NCBI RefSeq assembly: GCF_002150035.1
Contig: NZ_NETS01000010.1
Span: 372,001-436,000 of the forward strand
DNA: 64,000 nt
Direction: 5' to 3'
Source of the DNA: Leptospira venezuelensis
Lineage (GTDB): Bacteria; Spirochaetota; Leptospiria; Leptospirales; Leptospiraceae
Position 1 is the stretch's first letter, and each line of letters opens with the position of its first letter. Of this stretch, positions 34,601 to 42,000 are shown piece by piece. The notes beneath the pieces were generated by a model, which did not search any database, had not been told where the DNA came from, and was given only the letters and a program-made list of their open reading frames with translations. The translations under genes and the position numbers were made by a program.

Positions 34601-37600
34601 GAAAAGTCTTTAAAGGATTTAGTAAAATCTTTAGAAGAACAATCTGCTTACACACAACCGGGACCATATCTCAGAACTGCTTTCGAAGAAACTTTGAAGA
34701 AATTTTTTCCGCCTGATTTTGGTAGAACAGAAGTTTTCAAACATTTAAAAGAGGAAAGAGGTTTAAGCGCTTCCGGAATTTTTGCTGTCAGCATTTTTCT
34801 TCCTGTATACGTAAGAGAAGGAGATTCTTTACGTAAAGGAGCATTAAGCTCAATCGCATTAGGGTCTCGGATCGGAAATTCTAAAGATGCCTCCAAATGG
34901 TTAGATAAAGCAGTCGATCTATTTGCTCAATCTAAAGGAATACGGATCGGAAAACTTTCCGCAAATAATGCCGGATCAACTGGTGGAGCAAAAGTAGATG
35001 CGGCTGCCTTAGAAGAATTAGAACGAAAGTATTTTGGAACAGAAGGGATTTTCGGAAAGGCAATCAAAAACTTTCAATCCAAACTTTTAGGGGAAGATCC
35101 ATTTGCAGAATTATTAATAAAGGACTTAACTACTCTCCAAGAAGCTAGGCAAAAAAGCCAAATAGAGTCTGCTCCTTCTTCTTTATTTGAAGAGAAGAAG
35201 ATTGTTCGTTTTTCCAATTCGGAACAATGGGCTAAGAAAAAACTTCTTCAAGGTTTAACGAAACTTAGAGTCGGAAACGAAAGTAGTTTCAGTCGGGACG
35301 CAGAAAAGTATCTTTCAAATCATGCTAGTCCATTATTGTCTCAGGTTTTAAAATATTGGGACCAAATTCTGGAGAAAGACCAGCTCCAATTTCCAGAAGA
35401 AAGAAAAAGCATAGATTCCAAAAGAGAATATCTTAGATCGCTTTCTTCTAAATGGGACCAAAATAGAAAACCGATCTTCCAGGCGGCAAATTCAGTATTG
35501 CGTCCTAAATTAGAGATCTCGGAAGAGGGAAATTTAAACTTTAAAGAAGTTGAATATTCTACTGAATTAGAGGATTTCTTCCGAAACAAAATTTTAATCG
35601 GAACGAGTAAAGACCAAGGATCAAGCTGGAATAACGACTTAAAAGAAACTGAGTCTATTCTAAGTTCAATTTCATGCTCTTCTAAAGAAGGAATTTCTTT
35701 CTCCGGATTGAAAGTTTTAGTCACAGGTGGAGGCCCGAACTCAATCGCATTAGAGACAGTTTTTGTTCTGCTTTCTGGTGGGGCTGATATTATTCTAACA
35801 ACAACTTCTTATTCTTCTGAAAAAGTTAAGTTCTATAAAAGGATATTTCAAAAATACGGAGCAAAAGGTTCTTCTCTTACATTAGTTCCTTTCTCTCAAG
35901 GATCATTCGAAGACATACGTTCCTTATCTGAATGGTTGGTCCAAAAAGATTGGGAACCGGATGTTTTACTTCCATTCGGCGCAGTAGGAGAAGAAAATAC
36001 AGGATCACAATTAGATGATTCTTCTTTAACATCTTTGAGAGTCATGTTGCTTGGTGTGGAAAAGTTAATAGGCACTCTTGGAAGAGTAAAGAATACACCG
36101 ACGGAAACTTCTCCGCTCCATGTAATTCTTCCGCTTTCGCCGAATCATGGTATCTTTGGAAGAGATGGAATGTATGCAGAAACTAAATTAGGTCTCGAGA
36201 CTTTGTTCCGTAAAAAATTCTCCGAAGAAGATGATTGGGGAAAACATACAAGGATCCACGGCTGCGTAATCGGTTGGGTAAGAGGAACGGGCCTCATGGA
36301 AGCAAATGATCTTGTTGCGGAAGGTTTAGAAAAAAATTCAGGAGTGCTCACATTTTCCAGAAGAGAGATGGGACTTCTTTTAGGGAATCTAATCCACAAT
36401 TGCGTATTCCATTCTACTGAACAGATCACTAAGGCGAATTTTACTGGCGGTTTGGACTCCCAAACTGATCTGGGAAAAACATTAGGAAAGATTCGTGCAA
36501 ACATTCTTTCAGAAGCAAAAATCAAAAAGGAAACCTTCGCTCTTAAGAATACTATTTTATTAGAAAAACGTGAAATTATCCCAAGAGAATACTTACCTAA
36601 GGAAGTGTACAAATATCCTTCTATCCCTTCTCAAGCGAAACTGGATGAAATTGGACATTTAAAAGAATTAGATTTAACTCAAACTATTTGTGTGGTTGGT
36701 TTTGCAGAACTCGGACCCGCAGGTAGCTCAATGACCAGATGGGAATTGGAAAAATCAGGAACACTTTCTTTAGAAGCAGCACTCGAACTTGCTTGGATGA
36801 TGGGTTTTATCAAATACCAAGCTGCAGATAAAGGCAGAAGTTGGACTGATTCTGAAACCGGCGAAGCTGTTGCAGAATGGGAAATCAAATCCAAATACGA
36901 AGAAAGAATATTAGCAAATGCGGGAATCAGGATCATCGATAAGGAATCGGCTGGCTTCGACCCATCTACGTTATTCTCCTTTGTAGATGTGGTCTTGGAA
37001 GAGGACTTCTTCATTCCTGTTTCTAACTCAAAAGAAGCGGAAGAATTTAAGAACGCAGAGCCGGAAGCTACAGAGATCTATCATGATTCCGAAAAAGACA
37101 AATGGTTCGTAAGAAGAAAGAAAGGAAGCACCATCAAGGCCAGAAAGGCATCTGACTTTAACAGAAAGGTTGCAGGTCTGATTCCGAAAGGTTGGGATCC
37201 GGCGAAATACGGATTAACAAAAGATATAACGGCTCAAGTAGATCCTATCACAGTTTATAATCTATATTGTACATGCGAAGCATTCTTACGTTCTGGAATG
37301 GAACCAATGGAATTGTATAGATTCCTGCATCCAGGACTTGTAGGCTCTACAGTGGGTTCAGGCATGGGAGGAATGGGCAAACTTAAAAGAATGTTCCATG
37401 ACTTCTTACTTGGAAAGGAAAGGCAGCATGATGCATTGCAAGAGTCATTGATCAACGTTACGACAGCATGGGCGCTCACATCTTATGTAGGAGGATATGG
37501 GCCCGTTCAAACTCCGGTCGCAGCCTGCGCCACAGCAGGAATATCTTTGGAGATGGCGGCGAGCTTAATCAAAGAAGGAAAAGCAGGCTTTATGTTAGCC

Positions 37601-38560
37601 GGAGCCTTCGACGATTTTGCTATGGAAAGTTTGGTTGGATTCGGAGACATGCAAGCTACTGCAAGCAGCGTAGAAATGTTGGAACAAGGAATCGATCCGA
37701 AAGGAATGTGCCGTCCGAATGATATCCGAAGAGGTGGATTCGTAGAGGCACAAGGTGGAGGAGTTGTTCTACTCGCAAGGGCCGACTTGGCTCTTGAAGC
37801 GGGACTTCCTGTTTATGGAATTTTAGCGTATGCTGGTTCTAAAACAGATGGAATCCAAGCTTCTATTCCTGCGCCTGGGCTCGGACTTTTATCCTTAGGT
37901 GCAGAATCCGAAAAAGAGAAATCTCCTTTAAGAAAGGTATTATCCACTTTCGGATTAACAGCTGACGATATTGGCGTCGCTTACAAGCACGATACTTCTA
38001 CAAAAGCAAACGATAAGAATGAAAACAAACTTTTGTATAATTTATTATCTAAGTTAGGGCGGACCCCAGGAAATCTATTGCCTGTAGTTTCTCAAAAATC
38101 TCTTACGGGACATTCCAAAGGTGGAGCTGCTGCTTGGCAGACCATCGGAATCTTACAAACTTTGGAAGAAGGTATTATAACCGGAAACCGAAACCTGGAA
38201 GAAGTGGATCCAGACATGAACGATTATGAGTTCATAACTTTTACAGATGAAAGTATTCCATTCGGTAAACATAATATTAAGGCGGGAATGTTAACTACCT
38301 TAGGTTTCGGACATGTGGGAGCGCTTTGTCTTTTCGTTCATTCCGATTATTTCTTAGCTGCTCTAACCCCAGTGCAAAGAGAAACTTATCTGAAATTAAG
38401 AAGAAAAAGGGAAATTACTAATCGAAACAGATACCATGAAGTCAGGATGGGCATAGGAAAACCTTTGTATGAAAGACATACTAAGTCCTATTTCCAAGAA
38501 GAAGAAATTAGCATTCTCTTAAACGCAAACTACAGATCTAAACAAGAAGAGAAAAAATGA
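28652..38560 (+). CDS. Giant type I fatty acid synthase (AT-ER-DH-MPT-ACP-KR-KS)
   Basis: 3302-aa multienzyme with every activity to build acyl-CoA from acetyl- and malonyl-CoA. Order seen: acetyltransferase (about 30-398; Ser145 in GHSQG); FMN enoyl reductase barrel (428-715; GGAAGGHHSW 583-592); DUF1729-like linker (715-830); hot-dog dehydratase region (857-1480) with Asp1384 and His1389 in GDTNPIH and RIVHGLW; malonyl/palmitoyl transferase (1488-1850; Ser1593 in GHSLG); ACP (about 1930-2120; GGNSS with phosphopantetheine site Ser1960, followed by MADLGAEF as in fungal ACPs); ketoreductase (about 2345-2600; VLVTGGGPNS, Tyr2508, Lys2512); ketosynthase (2677-3290; Cys2959 in AACATAG, His3113, His3154 in GHSKGG). 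No thioesterase, so release as CoA ester through MPT is expected. This is the actinobacterial FAS-I order, equal to fungal beta plus alpha joined. First gene of an operon with AcpS and ACC. A PUFA/PKS synthase is unlikely given the ER barrel and MPT. Confidence 0.95.
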   Translation: MKTNYSSGALSSEQVSPIFKNLSAQSAKTFITFGGQGIDPIPELRSFYEEGHSNSEFWQTVFSSIEEECKAINKDRLIGALPLGFHLKDWLDQPELTPDHSILKNCSYSIPLIFLAQASALYRVVQDESNWETLFNETSGVFGHSQGVYAGFLLSSSPDKTTFLKNLSLILRNLISLGIRVQEEFPILELDVIAKRLLKPDEIASPMAAIKSESDKLLTEELDKFNINRSSEDTVYLGLKNGPKARVVCGSPESLLEFRSFLSNNNFPNLESWVFLKISAPFHSPLLRRVPILLEEDVKRIGFNPKQSDLKIPLYDTRDGRDLRTESDLALAFSRMAVAELLDWEICLGSLEREEGKILLISFGPGVDAEKLCSPILKGKSYLVRNLSKSESYRSFTKEINLEFPKAWKEFQPETVELPNGKVFLKNSYSVWTGRSPVFGGGMTPSTVEPAIVIAAAKGGHLIEWAGGGQVTEELFRKRMDVFRKELPPGVGIVINLLYLDAYLWNLQVPLVKKLKSEGAPIEGVTISAGIPETEEAVRILKDFEAHGIWLNSFKPGTQKQIRQVISIAKQVSDSKILMQIEGGAAGGHHSWEDLEELVRSTYGEIRDCKNIVLAVGGGIAEPQDSKSWLFGTWAGKNAMPVDAVFLGTRLMAAKECATSEKIKQALVDISGSENWKTTQEGKNAGGVISGRSGLGADIYYAENTWTKLSSLAEELTKGKETEEAKKAVLSKRKELISLINSTAKPFFGDLEKMSYTQILSRYLELVCPGQRLISPEENWPDHPFIDKSFRNRFIELVQRFEARISEPSHQKSILENIDHNFEPNVFLKEWNSRYKNADTILILPEDIIFFFDVCKRPGKPVNFIPVIDEDLVKWIRSDSLWYSHCVDIEPDSCAWIPGPKAIKGIHKANEPVSSIFQNFLQVSLENSKPKKIYWEDLFDSNFQTKNALNFFSEEQISSNSINIFENIDISPNDWLLSLAELGKGFLTAVLRSSKIGNNSSDLKLFFEPRIGRKFIWETSSSEELLLIQVLEENKLKVELKLSEKDSAELKLFFYDPKDGNAIPFQRKFSAGKILGAFIEEDLSFREQSGLDLYLKTWGMDQKILLNSTKNISEELESEIIIDKESILNFRKAIGELRRTDLKSDPNPPLGMSTAFAWKVLLSPLFTLENKNLFRLLHFSQNFQWEKEANELVPGDKLKSKARLAKVRKLGSSQEIQILGEISKDGKKVCSFQTGFLIKDVNSKFQEFDSLPFEKTVLIKSEAESNLLNSIPWIYKKEDQGTNSVGFKLKFTSTNRLVLSLETNQELHAIEGKIEKVSGSHSEEWGKFKLEEKTAVGTQTSFDRFFSNLTEADSEIPLTKSYKIISETFHAPSDMSEYSAASGDTNPIHTDIDFAKFAGWKDRIVHGLWTSSRIIKQIVMDVCQGDPSRLTSFEETFEAPVYLGEELLLEAIHTSQKKGSQILSVSLENRNGERKLSAKAIISPKRTGYVFTGQGSQSQGMGMKLRDEFPEAKNVWQRAENTTRDELGFSLLKIVQENPTSLKVGKKVWNHPKGVLHLTQFTQVALVTKSMADWEILKERGFLDSEAPFAGHSLGEFSALSARGFLGLENVIRIVYGRGLTMQSLVPRDKEGRSPFGMSVVLGNRHVGLDEDTILKVVNQIKEETGLPLEVVNLNIRDKQYSVTGDLKALTEMENRFKEIVRGKKTTIRLEGIDVPFHSRVLVNGVAEFRKTLEANVPQISGFEELDGKYIPNLVAKPFSIDKEFIKYVWETSGSPVLEKVLKENQKLSNKDLRRILLIELLAYQFAMPVQWIKTQDQFFQDLKVRRLIDLGARGDLAGMARQTLRDVSDPSSFEILHIEENRNIVFSELEDCESAEFSKLREVSEPIVVETSIEKTVIRTAPTQIQEIVQESQQFGGEETSVNLTKKDALFVLLSLKAGIRPEEISEDENIDTLFGGNSSKRNQVMADLGAEFKTTSLDGAHEKSLKDLVKSLEEQSAYTQPGPYLRTAFEETLKKFFPPDFGRTEVFKHLKEERGLSASGIFAVSIFLPVYVREGDSLRKGALSSIALGSRIGNSKDASKWLDKAVDLFAQSKGIRIGKLSANNAGSTGGAKVDAAALEELERKYFGTEGIFGKAIKNFQSKLLGEDPFAELLIKDLTTLQEARQKSQIESAPSSLFEEKKIVRFSNSEQWAKKKLLQGLTKLRVGNESSFSRDAEKYLSNHASPLLSQVLKYWDQILEKDQLQFPEERKSIDSKREYLRSLSSKWDQNRKPIFQAANSVLRPKLEISEEGNLNFKEVEYSTELEDFFRNKILIGTSKDQGSSWNNDLKETESILSSISCSSKEGISFSGLKVLVTGGGPNSIALETVFVLLSGGADIILTTTSYSSEKVKFYKRIFQKYGAKGSSLTLVPFSQGSFEDIRSLSEWLVQKDWEPDVLLPFGAVGEENTGSQLDDSSLTSLRVMLLGVEKLIGTLGRVKNTPTETSPLHVILPLSPNHGIFGRDGMYAETKLGLETLFRKKFSEEDDWGKHTRIHGCVIGWVRGTGLMEANDLVAEGLEKNSGVLTFSRREMGLLLGNLIHNCVFHSTEQITKANFTGGLDSQTDLGKTLGKIRANILSEAKIKKETFALKNTILLEKREIIPREYLPKEVYKYPSIPSQAKLDEIGHLKELDLTQTICVVGFAELGPAGSSMTRWELEKSGTLSLEAALELAWMMGFIKYQAADKGRSWTDSETGEAVAEWEIKSKYEERILANAGIRIIDKESAGFDPSTLFSFVDVVLEEDFFIPVSNSKEAEEFKNAEPEATEIYHDSEKDKWFVRRKKGSTIKARKASDFNRKVAGLIPKGWDPAKYGLTKDITAQVDPITVYNLYCTCEAFLRSGMEPMELYRFLHPGLVGSTVGSGMGGMGKLKRMFHDFLLGKERQHDALQESLINVTTAWALTSYVGGYGPVQTPVAACATAGISLEMAASLIKEGKAGFMLAGAFDDFAMESLVGFGDMQATASSVEMLEQGIDPKGMCRPNDIRRGGFVEAQGGGVVLLARADLALEAGLPVYGILAYAGSKTDGIQASIPAPGLGLLSLGAESEKEKSPLRKVLSTFGLTADDIGVAYKHDTSTKANDKNENKLLYNLLSKLGRTPGNLLPVVSQKSLTGHSKGGAAAWQTIGILQTLEEGIITGNRNLEEVDPDMNDYEFITFTDESIPFGKHNIKAGMLTTLGFGHVGALCLFVHSDYFLAALTPVQRETYLKLRRKREITNRNRYHEVRMGIGKPLYERHTKSYFQEEEISILLNANYRSKQEEKK

Positions 38561-39003
38561 AATTAGAATCACAAACTCTTCCAAATTTCGAATCTGTCAC
38601 AAATCCTTATGCTTCCGTAGGAGTGGATCTTACTTTCATTCCGGAGTTCAAGGAAAGTCTGCAGGATAAGGCAACCTTCTTTTTTAAAATCACTTTTACG
38701 GATTGGGAATGGAAGAAGGGACAAACAAAACCTGAAAATCAAAGAGCGAGTTTTTTCGCGGGAAGATATGCCGCAAAAGAAGCGCTCATAAAGGCATTGG
38801 ATGGATATCGTTTATTCCAAAAACCTGATCTAAACGTAAACTATTCAGAGATAGAAATACGTAACGACGATTATGGCCGCCCTTATTTTCGTTTTTACGG
38901 AAATTTTGAAACATATCTAAACAACTTAAAGCCAAACTCAATTAGACTGAGCATCAGCCATACGGGGGATTATGCATTTTCCGAAGTCCTCCTGATATTT
39001 TAG
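38557..39003 (+). CDS. acpS: AcpS-type 4'-phosphopantetheinyl transferase
   Basis: Transfers phosphopantetheine from CoA to an ACP serine; the obvious client is Ser1960 of the synthase just upstream. Seen: VGVDLTFIPEF with the metal Asp24, and FFAGRYAAKEALIKAL with the metal Glu and basic residue of AcpS, then LSISHTGDYAF near the end. 148 aa, near the usual 120-140. The ATG overlaps the FAS stop by 4 nt, so it is translationally coupled, like a detached version of the PPT domain fused to fungal FAS alpha. A housekeeping acpS may exist elsewhere, so this copy is probably dedicated. Confidence 0.92.
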   Translation: MKLESQTLPNFESVTNPYASVGVDLTFIPEFKESLQDKATFFFKITFTDWEWKKGQTKPENQRASFFAGRYAAKEALIKALDGYRLFQKPDLNVNYSEIEIRNDDYGRPYFRFYGNFETYLNNLKPNSIRLSISHTGDYAFSEVLLIF

Positions 39004-39013
39004 GAGAAAGCGA

Positions 39014-42000
39014 ATGATACCCACAAGAAAACCAGAGCCAGATTCATTTACCCAAGGAATATTAAGTATTCCTGAAATAGATTCCGTAATAAGAGAATTA
39101 AAAACCTTAAACCCAGGCCGTTCCGAAAAGAAAGAAAGCTTACCAGAAAGAAAAGGAATCTTAAAAAAAGTACTGATCGCGAATAGAGGAGAAATCGCGA
39201 AAAGATTCTTTTTAGCATTAAGAGAAGAAGGTATCCGTTCCGTTGCAGTAGTAACAGACCCAGACAGAGAACAATCCTGGTATGAATCCGCAGACGAGAT
39301 CATATATATAGGAAGTTCTGAAAAATATACAAATTCTCAGACAATTATAGCAGCCGCCCTACTTTCCGACGCAAATGCAGTATATCCTGGATATGGATTT
39401 TTGTCAGAAGACTTCAAATTCGTAGAATCTTTAGAAGAAGCTTCCCTCATATATAATAAGAATATAATATTCATGGGGCCAAAAGCATCCGTGATGAGAA
39501 AAGTTGGGAACAAGCTGGATGCGAGGAAATTAGCGTTGGAAAACGGGATCCCACTTCTATTAGGAAGCGGACCAATCACAGGTGGCGAAGAAATCGCAAT
39601 TAAAGAAGCAGAGAGAATCGGCTATCCAATCATGATCAAGCTGGATAGCGGTGGCGGCGGAAAAGGAATGGTCATCGTGCGAAATTCCAAAGAGCTTCTT
39701 CCGGCAATAGAAAGTGCTGTTCGGATCGGACTTCAATCTTATGGAAACGGGACCTTCTTCTTTGAAAAATATGTAGAAAGACCTGCTCACTTTGAAGTTC
39801 AAATTTTCAACTCCACTGCAGTTGGAATCCGAAAATGCGCAGTACAAAGAAGAAATCAAAAAGTCGTGGAAGAAAGTGGAGAAACTTTCTTAGACGATAG
39901 AACCTTATTACAATTATTATCTTCTGCTGAAAAAATAGCTCATATCTCCGGGTACTCAGAAGGATGCGCCGCAGGTACTGTGGAATTCCTACTAGATTGT
40001 GAAACCGGTAATTTTGGATTTTTAGAAATGAATACCAGATTGCAGGTAGAATATCCTGTAACTGATCAATCCCTCGGGATCGATTTGGCCAAATGGCAAA
40101 TTTTGTTCTTCGACGGAAGAGAACAAGAGATTCCTTACGACTCAGTAATCAGAAGAAGATTCTCCGATAGAAATCATTCCATCCAATGCAGGATCTACGC
40201 AGAAGATCCATTTCAAAACTATTCTCCTTCTCCAGGAAAAATAAAAGATCTAGAGCTACCTACATTCAACGGAGTACGTTGCGATTTCGGATTCAGAAAA
40301 GGCGATAGAGTTCTAGGTGATTACGATCCAATGATCGGAAAACTGATCACTACAGGAACAACCAGAGAAGAAGCTCTACTTAGAATGGAAAGAGCACTTT
40401 CCGATCTGTATATCAGAGGTATCACCACAAATATTGAACAATTGATCAAACTCATAAGACACGATCTATTTCGTTCAGGAGAATATGATAATTTAATTTT
40501 ATCTAATAATGAAGATCTCACAAAAGTAGAAAAAGAATCGGAAGAAGAAGGGGCAATTATCTGCTCACTCGCTGAATCAGTTTTTATAACAGAAAATGAT
40601 CTGAAAAGATCTTTTAGGGATAGAGATCTTCCGAAGCTACTTCATTCTCAAGAATCTGAATATTCTCTTTATGAATTTGAATTGAAAACGGAAACAAAAA
40701 CCTATAAGACTCGTCTATTCCGCACTTCTATTTCTAACTACAGAATTTTGGTAAATGGAAAAGATTTCGGAACTATCGGAGTTTCCGTCCGAGGAGAATT
40801 AGGAGAAGAATATTTAATAGAATTTGAAGGAAGAACAATTCCTGTCAGAGTGGATCGTAGACCTTCTTTTCACTTAGTAAGATTTCCTGATCAACAAGGA
40901 AAACTCAGATATGTCCGATTTTCGATTCTATCCAAAGATAAAAAGAATAATACATCCAACGAAGGTATATTACGTTCTCCTTTCCAAGGAACATTCGTAA
41001 AGATCTGTAATAATCCTCAAACAAATGAGACATGGAAAGAAGGAGAAATCATCCAAGAAGGAGATCCAATATTAGTCATTTCCGCAATGAAAATGGAGAC
41101 GGTTCTTGCAGCACCTGTTGGCGGAAAATTGGGATACCTATTAGAACACGGAGATAGGAGCAAATTAGTTAGAGGAATGACTGCTTCCGGAATGGTTCTG
41201 GGGAAAGGTTTAAGTGAAGGAGAAATTCTAGCGAAGATAGAAACAGAACAAATCTCCGAAATAAAAAAAGAATTAGAAAACCATAATGCGTCAAGAGGCT
41301 CCATTTGGGAGATCTGGCCTTCTATCGAGACGGATACAGAATTGGAACTTCCGCTCAATCAAAAAACATTTGGGTCCGATCTGAGAACCCTATTGAAGTC
41401 CTGGATATTAGGAACTTTTAGAGAACAAGATGCAATAGAAAAGATAGATTCAATACTTTCTAATTTCGAGTTCGCCAAACTTTCGGATTCTGAAAATCGT
41501 CAATGGGCAAACTTCTATATAGAAATTTTGAAATTCCACGTACTCGTGCGAAGAATATTCTCCTCAGATCCTGGAACAAAATTTTCTCATTATGGAGAAA
41601 TTCAAAGAGCACTTTCTGAATGGGATACAGAAGGATACAACCCGCCTAAAACCACGAAAAAACTTTTATCGAATGCATTTCATTATTATGGAATAAAACC
41701 TTGGAACTCTCTCCGTAGAACCAAGAGTCAAAAAGATGTATTTATATTTTTAGTAAAAGCTTATGCAAACCTTAGAGAAGGAAAAGAGCTTATTGCCAAA
41801 CTTTTGGAAGTACTTTCTATCTACGCTCCTCCTACTCCTTCCATAGATCTTGCATTGAACGGGGTCTTGTATCTAGAAGAAAGAGAGAAGGAAAGTTCTC
41901 TCGAAAAAACAGTCAGACGAATATTAAACTCCAGAGGAAATCGTCCCCAAAAATTTAAAGGAGGGGATGCAACAATTTCAAGAACGCATGTATTCGATTA

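Noticed and set aside
28652..38560. Polyketide or PUFA synthase instead of FAS
   Set aside because: The FMN-type enoyl reductase barrel with GGHHSW, the DUF1729 linker, an MPT domain and the fungal-like ACP context are FAS-I features; there is no tandem ACP array and no PUFA-type dehydratase pair.
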